The notes: generated by a model from the letters alone, not told the origin. A DNA stretch of 64,000 nucleotides from Lunularia cruciata (GCA_948567375.1 OX419762.1:50511034-50575033); one strand, 5' to 3'; positions 34,771 to 46,739 are shown, counted from the first letter of the stretch. A program made the numbers and translations.

Positions 34771-36000
34771 TAGGATGTGCTTGATAGGTATCACCACTCA
34801 GACACTTGTGAGCCTTGTTCCTATCAAGACAATTTAAGCACATGTTGGGGGTCATGGACCAAGTGGACATGGTACTCTTGGGACATAGTCAGTAGCTACT
34901 AAGAAGAATGGTCTAGTTGGAGTCCATCTAGGTGAGCGTAGGCTACTTGGATTACACCCTTGGTCTACTTGGGATGCTACTAGAGGACGTGTGGAGCTTG
35001 CAGCCAAAAAGGAGTGATTTTTTCACATAGAGGTTGGGACCTCTAGTCGAAAACTCCTTCCACTCTAGGTGCAAGCTCCACACGTCTTCTAGCAGCATCC
35101 CAAGTAGACCAAGGGTGTAATCCAAGTAGCCCACGCTCATCTAGATGGACTCCAAGTAGACCATTCTCCCTAATAGCTATTGGTTGTGTCCCAAGAATAC
35201 CATGTCCACTTGGTCCATTGCCCCCAACATGTGCTTAAATTGTCTTGATAAGCTTAAGGTTCACAAATGTCCCAATGGAGATGCCTATCAAGTGCATCCT
35301 ACGCTGCTCTGCTAAGCCAAGGCTCACAATCCAGGTCAAAAAATTTAGGTCCATAGCCTGACCTAACACCTAATGCTTGGATTGTGAGCCTTGGCTTGGT
35401 AGAGTAGCGTAGGATGTGCTTGATAAGCATCACCACTCAAACACTTGCAAGCCCTATGCTTATCAAGACAATTCAGGCACATGTTGAGGGCGATGGACTG
35501 AGTGGACATGGTAATCTTGGGACATAGCTAGTAGTTACTAGGGAGAGTGGTCTACTTGGATTCCATCCATTCTATCACCTTGTCCTCCATGAACTAGAGC
35601 TCATCTACTATCTACTATAGTAACCCTAACACTCCGTAACTCTGGGTGTAGGTCAAAGCACCTATCACTATTGTGACCAAATCTATGGCAATGCTCACAC
35701 TATCTTTGGGTTGGTTGTGGTGCTCCAGAGATATCAGGTCCGCTACCCTAAGTACACTCTCTCCTATGGTGAGGTCCACCACAAGTCCAACAAGCAACTC
35801 CACCACTCACTGGTGGTGATGACTAGCTACTAGGAAGAGTGGTCTACTTGGAGTCTATCCAGGTGAGCAAGGGCTACTTAGATTACACCCTTGGTCTACT
35901 TGGGATGATGCTAGAGGACATGTGGAGCTTGCAGCCAGAGTGGAGGGAGTTTTTCACACAAAGGTTTTTCTAGTGGTTGGGAGCATGACACTACTACTTC
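34715..36000. repeat. Scrambled inverted segments within element B
   Basis: The segment after the methyltransferase is present as plus (34715-34998), minus (about 35060-35377), plus (about 35378-35566), then a minus piece of gag zinc-knuckle sequence (about 35570-35825), and plus again from 35826. The first two form a palindrome with arms of about 290 bases and a spacer of about 60. The reverse gag piece matches 32080-32330. Confidence 0.8.
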
Positions 36001-36129
36001 CAAGGGCCCAATGGAGCAACCAATCAGTACGTCTTCCACTCCTATTATAGTTACATAGGTACTTGGACCCAAGCTTATAGGAGAGGAAAGACGTAGGGTT
36101 TGGAGATTCTTGAGGAGCTACACAAGTTG

Positions 36130-37490
36130 TTTTGCCTTTAGTATGAAGGATTTGGGTGCTCTAAAAGGACTTGGTTTTTGGATTGAGCTGACTAGCGATA
36201 CACTTGTTTTTTGACATCCTTATTGATATAGTGATATGGACATTGATTCAGAGTTGGAGTAGAGACCTTTTTGAGGCTGGTTTGGTGGAGATTTCACATG
36301 AATAATATGCATTAGCAACATGATGCCAGCCAAGAAAGATATGCATAGCAACTTCACAAATAGGTGGATATGTGGAGATTATCGTCCTATCAATTGATAG
36401 ACTAAGGCTGATCAGTATGCCATGCCTACACCGGAGGAGATCTTTGATACAATTGGGCATGCAAAGTTCAGTACTTTGGATCTTCAAGCAAGATATCATC
36501 AATTGCCGATCAAGGAGGAGGATAAGTCCAGAATAGCATTTTAGGTTATTGATCCTCACGGTAAGGATGTGTTATATCAATGGAGGTTCTTACCGTTTGG
36601 GTTAACGAATGCTCCTAGTGAGTTCTAGAGGGTCATGGATAGAATCCTAGTTGGATTGGATTTTGCTCAATGCTATATTGATGACATTTTGGTCTATAAC
36701 ACTATTGTGGAGGAGCATGAGAGACAATTCTTGGAGGTGTTTGAGAGGTTGAGATCTCATGGACTCAAATTACATCTTGGGAAGTGTAGGTTCTTCAACA
36801 AGAAAGTTGAATATTTGGGTCACACTATCTACCCCGGAGGACTTGGTGTTGAGGAGACCAAGGTGGAGGCTATTGCATGTATTCCTTGATCTATAGATGT
36901 GAGCAAAGTGCAAGCATTCCTTGGTTTGGTAATCTTTTATTGTTGCTATGTTAGAGGATTTAGTGCCATTGCCAAGGCCTTGACAAAGCTGACCAAGCTT
37001 ACACGAGAGTGGTGTTGGGGCAATGAGCATGAGAGAGCTTTTGTAGAGCTCAAGGAGAGGTTGACATCTGCTCCTATTTTGAGGAGACTAATCAAAGGAC
37101 AACCATTTCATATTCACTCTAATTGGAGTATGTTGGTGCTTGGAGCAATGCTTACCCAGCATGATGATGAGGGGAAGGAGTTTGTGGTGGCTTATGCTAG
37201 TTGCTTCAATAATTCAATGGAAGCAAAGTATAGTTCATATGAGGGAGAGTGCTTGGCAGCAGTTTGGACAATAGCACATTTCCAATGTTCCCTATTTGGT
37301 AACCCCCTTACTCTCATCATTGATCATTAGCCACTAACGTGGTTGGTGGAGTCCAACAAGCTTTTAAGGAAGCTTGCACAATGGGCTCTGATTTTATAAG
37401 AGTATGATTTCATAGTTATTCATAGACCTAGAGTGGTGAATTGTGATGCAGATGGGTTGAGTAGAAACCCATGTCCCATCTAGCAAGATC
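36130..37490 (+). pseudogene. Element B: reverse transcriptase and RNase H
   Basis: RT pieces in order: [67 protein letters not shown], the catalytic YIDDILVY (YIDD 36674-36685), then GKCRFFNKKVEYLGH. RNase H follows (PFHIHSNWSML, FVVAYASCFNNS, YEGECLAAVW, LIIDH) and ends NCDADGLSRNPCP. The RNase H Asp in HTDWS is Asn (HSNWS). A few stops (for example after YRPIN) break it. The RT completes what element A lacks. Confidence 0.92.
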
Positions 37491-37872
37491 AGGCCAAAGC
37501 ACGTTGTCGTCGGGAAAATAACCCACGTGTACCCTTGAGGCATTTGGTGTGATAAATTTTCTTTTTTTCTTCTAGTTGTTGTAAGAAACATGGATTTATG
37601 TCAATATGTCAAAGTGTAGTTTTATGCTACCTTGCTGCGAGAGATATTTCCTATATTATTGTGAAGCCGGATAAAGTTATGGTGTTATTAGCTCAAGGAG
37701 TCTTTTAATGTGGCTTGAGCCAAGAAATAATGTTGGGTTATAGTAGCTCAGGTTCTGTTTTATGTTATTGGAATGAAAGAGTATTCGCCTTGGATGAGGA
37801 GCAAAAAAAAAGTCTTTTGAGTTGGAACTACTTTGGGAGGCTTTAGAGGAGTTTTGACAATGAAAGGTTAGA

Positions 37873-39090
37873 GGAACACACAGGAGAGGAATTTTTGAGT
37901 TGGACAGAAGGGGGTTTGGCAGGAGGAGAAATTCTTGAGAAGCAGGAGGGTTTGGACAGAGGAACACGCAGGAGAGGAATTTTCGAGTTGGACAGGAGGG
38001 GGTTTGGTAGGAGGAGAAATTCTCGAGAAGCTGGAGGGTTTGGACAGAGGAACACACAAGAGAGGAATTTTTGAGTTGGACAGGAGGGAGTTTGGCAGGA
38101 GGAGAAATTCTTGAGAAGCTAGAGGGTTTGGACATAGGAACACACAGGAGAGGAATTTTCGAGTTGGACAGGAGGGGGTTTGGCAAGAGGAGAAATTCTC
38201 GAGAAGCTGGAGGGTTTGGACAGAGGAACACACAAGAGAGGAATTTTTGAGTTGGACAGGAGGGGGTTTGGCAGGAGGAGAAATTCTCGAGAAGCTGGAG
38301 GGTTTGGACAGAGGAACACACAAGAGAGGAATTTTTGAGCTGGACAGGAGGGGGTTTGGCAGGAGGAGAAATTCTTGAGAAGCTGGAGGGTTTGGACAGA
38401 GGAACACACAGGAGAGGATTTTTTGAGTTGGACAGGAGGGGGTTTGGCAAGAGGAGAAATTCTCGAGAAGCTGGAGGGTTTGGACAGAGGAACACACAAG
38501 AGAGGATTTTTCGAGTTGGACAGGAGGGGGTTTGGCAGGAGGAGAAATTCTCGAGAAGCTGGAGGGTTTTTGGACAGAGGAACACACAAGAGAGTAATTT
38601 TTGAGTTGGACAAGAGGGGGTTTGGCAAGAGGAGAAATTCTCAAGAAGCTGGAGGGTTTGGACAGAGGAACACACAGGAAAGGAATTTTTGAGTTGGACA
38701 AGAGGGGGTTTGGCAGGAGGAGAAATTCTCAAGAAGCTGGAGGGTTTGGAGAGAGGAACACATAGGAGAGGAATTTTTGAGTTGGACAAGAGGGGGTTTG
38801 GTAGGGGAGAAATTCTCGAGAAGCTGGAGGGTTTGGACAGAGGAACACACAGGAGAGGATTTTTTCGAGTTGGACAGGAGAGGGTTTGGACAGAGGAACA
38901 ATCAAGGCAGGAATTTTTGAGTTGGACAGGAGAGGGTTTGGCAGGAGAGAAATTCTCAAGAAGTGAAGGGTTTGGACAGAGGAAGAATCAGGGCAGGAAT
39001 TTTCAAGTTGGATAGGAGAGGGTTTGGCAGGAGAGAAATTCTCAAGAAGTGAAGGGTTTGGACAGAGGAACAATCAGGGCAGGAATTTTT
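37873..39090. repeat. 88-bp minisatellite inside N1, about 13-14 units
   Basis: The marker GGAACAC recurs at 37873, 37961, 38049, 38137, 38225, 38313, 38401, 38489, 38579, 38667, 38755 and 38842, almost always 88 bases apart; the last units are shortened (53 and 86 bases). The plus strand is strongly purine-rich. Because 88 is not a multiple of 3 and the unit lacks stops on the minus strand, long minus-strand ORFs of up to 370 codons arise, reading all three frames in turn. Confidence 0.95.
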
Positions 39091-39100
39091 GAGTTGGAAG

Positions 39101-39900
39101 GAATGGAGCATATGCAGGAGAGAAGTGCTGGGACAGAAGGAAAATTTTTGCAGGAGGAGATGCTAGGGCTTGAGAGTGCAAGGCAAAAGTTTTTCCTCTC
39201 AAGAGAATCGAAGGAGAGAGTGCATGAGAGAGAGGGCTGGGAGAAAGAAAATTTATGCAGGAGATGTTAGGGCTTGAGACAGCAAGGCAAGGGAGGGTTT
39301 TCTTCTCGAAGGAATGGAGCATGTGCAGGAGAGAAGTGTTGGGACAGAAGGAAAATTTTTGCAGGAGGACTGTTAGGGCTTGAGAGTGCAAGGCAAAAAG
39401 TTTTTCTTCTCAAGAGAGTGAAGGACTTTGCAGGAGAGAGAGGGCTGGGAGAAAGAAAATTTTTGCAGGAAGAAGAAGGGGTTTTGGTGAGGTGCAAGAA
39501 GGAGAAATTTTGCATGAATGTAAAGGCTGGAAAATTGCAGGAGTTGAAAGCTTGGACAGAGGGCAGATGTATTGAATGTAAGGGCAGGACTGTGAAGGAT
39601 TGTGAGTGGTTGGAGTAGAAAATTTTTGCAGGTCTGAAGGGTTGGTTGCATGAGTTGCATAAGGGAACTCTCATGAAGGTGAGAACAGGACTGAAGAAGG
39701 AAGATTTCTATGGGAAAATGTGGATAGAGTGATGAAGGACAAAATGGGAGAGGAATTTTTGCAGGTCTGAAGGGAATTTGCTGCAGAAGTTGCCGATGGG
39801 TAATCTCCCAAAGGTGAGAATAGGAGTGAAGAAGAAAGATATTATCTTTTTTTAGGAAATGTTGTGAAGAGTGACTGAACAGGCAGTGATAGGAGCTAGT
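39101..39900. repeat. Second set of diverged repeats in N1
   Basis: A block with GAATGGAGCATATGCAGGAG, GGGACAGAAGGAAAATTTTT and GGGCTTGAGAGTGCAAGGCA occurs at about 39101 and again about 210 bases on. Another block (TTTTTGCAGGTCTGAAGGG ... GGTGAGAA) occurs near 39625 and 39757. The plus strand stays purine-rich. Confidence 0.75.
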
Positions 39901-40719
39901 CATGAAGAAAAGGAGGAGAATTTTGAAGTGGATCAGCTCATCTGGAGCAAGGACAAGAAAAGCTTTGAGTTGGTTGGCCTGTCTGAATGGAGTGAATCTG
40001 ATCTGCAAAACATGGCATAGGAGAATGAAGAGGTTCGGAGGGTGAGTTGCCTTGTCTGCTGTCGGACAGAGCATATGTGAAGTGCCAGGCTGAGTTGATG
40101 AGCAGTTGCAACCTTAGGGTAGGCATTGTCTTGACTAGAACTATTTGACTTATCCAACCTTGTGAACTTTGTTGTTGAAATTCCTATGAATGATGAGTCT
40201 TGGAAGCAGATTTGTGTTATGAATTGTGACTAGAGTTGAGGAAAACTCCATTCTAGGAGCTCTCAATCCGGTCCATGTGAATAGCATAATTAAATGATCT
40301 GGGTGCCCCGGGTTTATGATCGGTTAGATCACTCAGTTGTCGTTTCTTTTATTTTATTAAAGGGCCACCTGACCTAGGTCTATGAACTGCCAGATCCCGA
40401 ACCATAGCTTGAACCTAACATGAAAATAGAATATGAGACCAGGCAGAGGTAGAAACCATAACACCAGACTTGCATGACAAGATTAATTTTATGAAGTCAA
40501 GGATAAAACAAAACCTTCAGGGAGAGCCAACCTCAGGGAAACTGAAACAACAAGTTCATATAGAGACAAATTCCCGACAATCCAGGAGTAGGGAAGGAAT
40601 GTCAGTCTATGGGAAAGACCCAAAAGAAGGACAGTAGGGAAAAACTAAGCACAAGCAGCCATGTGCTCGGCGCACTCTCGAGACCAAACGTTCCCCACGA
40701 CAACGTTGGCATGGTGAGA

Positions 40720-41970
40720 TAGATGAGGAGATGGTGCTAGGTTGGCATGCATCTTGCTTTCTTTGTATATTTTTGGAGACTTTGGTGGTATCTCTCTTAA
40801 CGCATACAGGAGGAGTTATTGAGATCATATATCCAGAGAGTGGAGGTAGTGGTATAGTTCAACAAGACATTCATGATGATGTCTTAGCAATGGACTATCT
40901 TTTCATTAGTGTTATGGGTGGCACAGTTGGGACCCAGGAGAGGGACCGTGTCCTTCAACAAGCTAGGCAGTTCAGATTGGAGAGCATACACCTTTTGCAT
41001 GTATGGGAAGATGGTAGAGTGAGAGTAGTACCACTTCCATCTTAGAGACTACAATTGGTCCGTCATACTCATAAGGAGCTAGGGCATTTTGGGGTAAAGT
41101 GTACATGTAGCTTGCTCTAGAGTCATTATTGGTGGTACGGTATCCAAACCAATGTATAGTAGTTTCTTGCAAGATGTGTGACTTGTGACCAAGTTAGAGC
41201 ATTATTTAATGCTCCTATGCCACTATTACACCATCACTTATCATGGGGTTGGGATACCGCTGGAGTTTGGACTTTGTTGGATCTTTACCGCTGACAATGA
41301 AACCTCCTTGGTATATTTTAGTGATGCTAGAGCACTTTTCCAAGTGGATTGAGTTGGTGGCACTTCCTGACAAGTCTAGTGAAGGGACAGCTTGTTTGTT
41401 CCTAGATTGGGTTCTTAGTCATTTGGTTGCACCAACTGAGGTTTTGATTGATCAAGGTACAAAATTCTTAGGGGAGTTTCAAGGTTTTGTGTGACAAAGC
41501 TTTGATTGATCATCTTACTACCTCCCAGGATCACCTAAGGCCGATGGCTTAGTAGAGAGAGTGGTTCAGATGAGGAAGAGAGGATTGCAAAGGTATGGTT
41601 TACAGAGAGGCCACTTGGGAGATTGGGATCTCCAATTACCTTGGTTGGCCATGGGCTATCAATTCAGCCAACAAGCCTCCTTAGCATCCTTCTCTCTTAC
41701 TTTCTACTATATGGACAAAATCTGGATTTACCTATAGCCATTCATCAAGATGCTCCTATAGTTTTGGACTTGGATGATCCAGATGTATGGATGAGCATAT
41801 GTTCTCAAAGGGCAAAGAGTTTTTGGAGAGTGATGCCCATGGCCTTTGAGAACTTGTTGATTGCTCAACATAGAGATACCTTATGCTATGCTACTATTCA
41901 AGCGGGAGGTTATAGACCCTTGATCCATCAATTTCATCCTAGGGACTATGTATATCTATAGGAGACAGCA
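40720..41970 (+). pseudogene. Element B: integrase
   Basis: Resumes directly after N1. A pre-integrase segment (DIHDDVLAMDYL, VLQQARQFRLE, LHVWEDGRVRVV) leads to the zinc domain (HTHKELGHFG, ARCVTCDQVR) with both His and both Cys present. Catalytic Asp residues lie in WSLDFVGS (41270) and LIDQGTKF, and Glu in DGLVERVVQ (about 41545-41570). The C-terminal part (GGYRPLIHQFHPRDYVYL) continues to the site of N2. Frameshifts occur near 41050-41240 and 41490. Confidence 0.88.
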
Positions 41971-42027
41971 CTGACAACACTTGATGTTTCTATAGGCCGT
42001 ACTATCTTGAGAGTGTGTGAGGTTTTG

Positions 42028-45000
42028 TGTGGTGCCCACATTTTATTTCTTTTCTGTTTTGTTAGCATTTGGAGAAGAAGTAAGCAAGAAAGCCAAATTT
42101 CAAAAGAAAGAATGGACACAAGTGTCTTTGGAGGAAATCCAAAGAAGTCAACTTTGGGTCGGAGACCGGAAATACTTATAAGGAGAGTACAAAGAAACAA
42201 GTCCAAAGATCATCGTCTTTGGATTGGGAAGCAAAGGCCGATACAAAGACCGTCTAACAACCTTTCTACGTGGCAAGAAAGTACACTTCAAGAAATGGCA
42301 GAGGCAAAAGAAGCATGTCTTGATAGTGATAGAACAGCAACACGTAGAAGAAAGGGAAGTCAATTTTGAAATCGACTGAAGAATGACTGCAATTTGGGGT
42401 AATATAAAATTGCAATTGCATAGAGGAAACTCAAATATGTCAAGTAGATTTCCTGTCCCTTAGAGTAGTCGTCCTGTAGTAATGCATGTCAAGAAGCAAA
42501 TTGAGAGTGCAATTTTCCAAAATCTAGAAGGGGTTAGAGTGCCTCGTCCAAGAGAGGGAATAGTCTTCCAGTGCCAAAGAACAAGAGAGCAGATCATAGC
42601 AAAGAAGGTCAAGAATGCTCTAGTAGAACAAAGTTTCACAATTTGTAGGTTGGATGTCGTAGCAAGGATTGAGGTCTTGAATAGACTTTGTATTACCTTC
42701 TTAGCATGGAATTGGAATTTCAGTTTCCTAGGAGTCATGGCATAGGTAACGGCCAGTAATTGTGCAGAAGGTCTTGAGGTCAAGGGGAAGAGAGGAAATC
42801 CGGCTAGATAGACTGAGTCGGATTGGAGGTTAGTGTTGGAGAAGGAAGTAGGAGAACCAACGTGGATCACCTTCTATCGGAAGTGTGATGCTACAGAGGA
42901 GATGGCAAACATTCGCAATTTGTTCTTTGCTCTATGCACCACAAATGGTTACAAGGTGGAGTCCTATTGGGACCCAATTAAAAAAATTATCATGGGGGAA
43001 ATCATGGCCATGTCCAAATCAGAACAAACAACTTACGTGAACATGCAACAGGCGGTCTTTTTCCACCAAATGTTTGTAGGAGTGAAGGTGAATTTGGCAA
43101 AGTGTTTTCACCAACAAACAAGGCAAATGGTGGTCAATTGGAGGACAACTTCACCTCCACATTATTTTGTGCCATTTGCAGCACACTTCTACTTTGGGTT
43201 GAATTTGATGACAATGGAGGAGAGGCATTGGATGGTGTTGCATTTTCATCCTGATTTGAGACGAGAAGTGGATGAAGAAGAATAACAATACATGGCACAC
43301 CTACGAGCCACTTATGATCACTTCTTGAAGACAAGACAATGGAAGATGGAAGAAGTCACAAGCCTAAAGACAAAGAAGCAAAATAAACCCAAAGAAGCAA
43401 AGTTGCCTCTAACACAAAGGAAGACCCGAAGACTGGTTCTTCAGGGTAAGAAGATGGTGAAAGAAGAACCTTTGAAAACAAAGTCTGAAAGGGAGACAAA
43501 GTCCAAAGGAAAGGACTCTGAAGAAGCTAAACTCACATTATAAAGTGAGGAATCTGGAAGTGAGAGTGAGGGTGAAGACAAAGTTCAACAATCGGCTAAA
43601 GCAAAAGAAGATGAAGCTTTTCATGCGATGATTGATAGTATACATAGAAATGCTAATCACTGTGTAGCCTTGGTCATGGAAGAACAAAAGGAGTACCTTG
43701 CGGGACCAAGTTCAATAGGTAAGGAAGAAGGAGGCTCAGAAGCAATATTGCTGAAGATACAAAGATTGCAACTTTGGCAGAAGAAGACGGTGGAAGAGGC
43801 AAAGTACAAAGATGGGGCCAAAGACAAAGAGAACTTTGGAGGAATACAATATCTATCAAAGGTTGTAACTCCATTGTTGGGGCTGTTAAAAGAGCACCAA
43901 AAGGTAATTCCCCAAGATTGTATGAAGGTAACAAAAGAGTTGCAGGTGGTGAAGTACTTGTTGGCTGAAGTGAAGAGCTTGCAGGATCACGTAACCCGAA
44001 GAGATGAGGAAGTTGAAGAACTTTGGGTGGATGCAGTCTTGAAGAAGAAGGCTTTTGAGAGGTTGAAAGAAAGTTGTGAGGCAAGAGGAAGAGAAATGTA
44101 GCATCAAGCCAAGGCGTTGAAGGAGTAGACAATGTTGCTGACCAAGATGAAAGAAGAAGTCAGTGAAGTGTGTATCGAGAGTATTCATGTGAAGGTGATG
44201 GTCGCAGTGATGGAGCAAGAGTTAGAAAGAGTGCAGCCGGGAAGGATCAAGCATGGCAGAGAGAGTTGGCGGTCAGACATCGAGAAGAAGAAAGATTGCG
44301 TGAGTTGGTACAAAGTGCGGAGTTACAAAGTTCTCAATATGTGGAGGAGAAGAAGATGCTTGCTGCTGAGTACAAAGACAAATTGAAGATGTATTGAGAA
44401 GAGTTGAAGGTAGAGCAATCTCAAGGGTATGAGTCTGAATCAATAGGAGAAGTTGTGGGAAAGTTGCAAGCAATGTTGAGCATAGAGGCTGAAGGGAGAT
44501 TGGAAGAAGCATGCCTACACGCGTTAAAATTGCTTGTGCAAGAAACTCGGAAGAGGAAGGCAAGAGATGTGGATATGAATACTTTACTTATCCAATTGAG
44601 GGAGCGAGTAAATCAGAAGATGTTAGAAGTAGGAGACAATGTCAGTCTCAGATTAGATTTAGTGAATTCAGAGTTAGAGCAAATTATGAGTAGTGTGATA
44701 GAGGAAAGAAAGTCCGATGTTGCAGAAGTGGGAATTCAGGTGTCATTGGACTTATCATTAGAGACATTAGAGAAGAGTGGGTCTGGAGATAAGGAGATAT
44801 AAGGGTTACTCTTGAGCTCAATTGTAGTTCCTAGTGAAGAAGTAGTAGAAATAGTGAAAGATTTGGTAGTATCAGATATACCCGAAGAAGGAGAAGTGAT
44901 AGGAAGATCATCGGGTTTGAAAGCCAATGAGGAGGTTGACATCGGATCGGAGTAGTAAAAATTTTGAGATAGGAAGAGGCAGATATGAAGAGGTGCATTG

Positions 45001-45756
45001 TCATTTTGGATCTTTAGGTTAGAAGAGTTGTTGTAGAACGGTATAGTTGTTAGTAACTATCATTTGCTTCACTATTTAAAGAGTGGCATTCACAGTGTTA
45101 TGTTGTTCAATATTCATATTTTTGAAGATAGATAAAGCGAAGTGCTGATTTCAATGCTCATTGCTTGAGCTTAATTCCGAGTGTCAATTTTGTGGGTGTT
45201 TGTGAGTGTGTGGAGAAATTTGAAGTGCAAGTCAATGTGTTTGTTGGATGTTGGATTCCGTAGCCTTGATCTTCATTCTGTGTGTTTGATCTTGAGTGAA
45301 GTGCAATCGGAGCAATGCCTTGACAGATTTGAGAGGAATTGTAGTGTTGATAGTATTTTGCATTTAAAATTGTGAGTGCATCACAAAGTTGATGTGAAGC
45401 AATTTTGATCGAGAAAGTTGTGCCTTTAGTGGAGGGGTGGAACACAATTCTGAGGTGAAGTGGTTTTGCAGTGAAGTGCCTTCTTTGGGAGAATCTAAAT
45501 CATCACAATCAAGATTTGTTTGGACAGAATTTGCTAAGTTGTGATTATGGTGCTTGAATTTGTGACAAGTTGTCAAGATTGTGAGCTTGTTACTCTCTTC
45601 TGAGTGTAGTTTCTACCTGAAAGATTAAAGAGGAAATCAAGAAGAACTGCATGTTATTGATTGACTTTGTATTTGACCAATTCTGAATTGTATCTCTGCG
45701 GGAACGAACTTTACTTACTTGATTACCACAAAAGTGATATTTGCCGAGTTGTCACA
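42028..45756 (+). mobile_element. N2: 3.7-kb insertion with TTTTG target duplication
   Basis: It starts TGTGGTGCCCACA and ends GAGTTGTCACA, flanked by TTTTG on both sides (42023-42027, 45757-45761). Removing it restores GAGGTTTTG-CCATTTGG, in line with the PHD lead-in. A 5-bp duplication and TG...CA ends suggest an LTR-type integration. No LTR pair, RT or integrase was found. It carries one long decayed ORF of unknown family. Confidence 0.85.
42482..44802 (+). pseudogene. N2: unknown ~770-residue coiled-coil protein, decayed
   Basis: One frame runs from 42482 to about 44200 with about five stops, then shifts by one base and continues to 44802. The N-terminal half has a compact region (GEPTWITFYRKCDATEE, TYVNMQQAVFFHQMFVGVKV, HYFVPFAAHFYFGL), then a highly charged Lys/Glu segment (about 43330-43620) and long coiled-coil segments rich in Glu, Lys and Leu (about 43740-44800). 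I do not recognise the family. The N-terminal layout recalls the putative plant transposon-associated domains found next to coiled coils, but this is only an impression. It could be a gag-like structural protein of a non-autonomous element. Confidence 0.6.
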
Positions 45757-45761
45757 TTTTG

Positions 45762-46040
45762 CCATTTGGAGTCCTTGTGTTGGAAGGACATGATGGAGTT
45801 GTTTGGAAGGATCGTGTGCGCAATTGTGTGCCATGCCACCTTCCAAACATTGATGGTACTATGGACCCAAGTTTTGTACTTATACGTGCAAGCTTGAGGT
45901 GTATGTTATGTGGTTCTTTTGGTGGAGCTACTACTATGTCAATGTGTGATAGTTGTTCAAGAAGATGGCATATGGCATGTATGAATCCTCCCCTCACAGT
46001 GGTAACTCAAGGACAGTGGTTATGTCCTAGATGTACTTGA
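45762..46040 (+). pseudogene. Element B: PHD finger at C-terminus of pol, intact module
   Basis: After N2 the pol frame continues (LVLEGHDGVVWKD, CHLPNIDGT) into a textbook C4-H-C3 PHD finger at 45900-46034: CMLC, CDSC, WHMAC and QWLCPRC, with spacing C-X2-C-X11-C-X2-C-X4-H-X2-C-X15-C-X2-C. The Trp two residues before the seventh Cys is the usual PHD hallmark. The stop TGA is at 46038-46040. The module sits where chromoviruses carry a chromodomain. The finger itself has no stop or lost ligand, but the polyprotein upstream is broken. Confidence 0.9.
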
Positions 46041-46191
46041 CTTATAGCTAGTTCATCCTTTATATGGTATAAGTTGCAGACATGCGACTAATAATGGGGC
46101 CCGATAGCACCCGGTCTCTTGATCTTTGCCCATCATAGGGTTCCATATCTATCTAGAGTTAGAGGGACCTAACCGCCAGCTAGGGGGCAAT

Positions 46192-46286
46192 TGTGGCACT
46201 TTAGAGTTCATGTGTGAGTTGTGCTTCTATAGTGTATGATGTGACAGCAATGTATGTTGTGTAGCAATGTATATATGCACAAAAGT
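46192..46286 (+). repeat. Pre-LTR segment of element B
   Basis: TGTGGCACTTTAGAG...GCACAA follows a polypurine-like tract (AGCTAGGGGGCAA, 46179-46190). It matches the segments that flank the 3' LTR of element A. The tract suggests that the functional 3' LTR might begin at this TGTGG, yet both 5' LTRs begin only at TGTCA. Confidence 0.6.
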
Positions 46287-46739
46287 TGTCACACCATTTG
46301 TAGTGTTGCATCTAGATTGCTTGGACATTAGAGTTGTAGTGATAATAGTTAGAGGTATTTTAGTAGTCACTCATAGATTAATTTTTGATGGTCAGATTTT
46401 GTGTTTTGGTTATTGACTTCATGGTGGAGCCCATTGTCACTTTGCACCATTTGCATCGTTGGGTGTGCCGTTAGTAGGACCATTACGGTTTCAGACCTAG
46501 CTCAAGTCCAAGGGTATACTTTCAAAGTGAAACTCTAGAGAGCTCACTTCTTTGATGTTGAGCCTTCAAGTTCTTGGCTATGGTGGATAGAGGCCGGCAA
46601 GCATCACCTGGATTCTCTTAGCTAGAGTGGGTGTGGCTTGACTATAATCAATACCCAATTGTTGGCAGTTTATGGAGTGACAGATCAAGTATTAATCTGA
46701 GTTGAGTTGATTCAAGTGGTGTAAACAAACAGATTGACA
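46287..46739 (+). repeat. 3' LTR of element B
   Basis: 453 bases starting TGTCACACCATTTGTAG and aligned with the element A LTRs over their length. The end (CAGATTGACA) is altered from GATTACA. Confidence 0.85.

Larger units (their letters stand above)
37505..40702. mobile_element. N1: 3.2-kb insertion bounded by TGTCGT/ACGACA
   Basis: N1 starts TGTCGTCGGGAA and ends TTCCCCACGACA; the ends are inverted repeats at 11 of 12 positions. It is flanked by ACGT on both sides (37501-37504, 40703-40706), and removing it rejoins AAAGC-ACGT-TGGCATGG exactly as seen in the uninterrupted C-left copy (AAAGCACATTGGCATGG near 49520). No internal LTR pair or pol gene is visible, so it may be a large solo LTR or a non-autonomous element. 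Confidence 0.85.
29452..46739 (+). mobile_element. Element B: Ty3/gypsy with methyltransferase and PHD finger
   Basis: A plus-strand copy of the element A family, 17.3 kb including two later insertions (N1 37505-40702, N2 42028-45756) and a scrambled inverted segment (34715-36000). Order: 5' LTR, leader, gag, protease, linker, DNA methyltransferase, reverse transcriptase with intact YIDD, RNase H, integrase, intact PHD finger, 3' LTR. The 5' LTR is shortened to 236 bases. Flanks do not give a target duplication, as expected if the ends recombined. Stops and frameshifts are common. Confidence 0.88.

Noticed and set aside
37677-38789. A 370-codon minus-strand ORF and related ORFs on both strands in N1
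   Set aside because: They are produced by an 88-bp tandem repeat without stops; the same unit is read in all three frames in turn, so the ORFs are not evidence of a gene.
45741-46040. PHD finger as a separate host gene
   Set aside because: It continues the integrase frame across the N2 site and recurs at the same place in element A.
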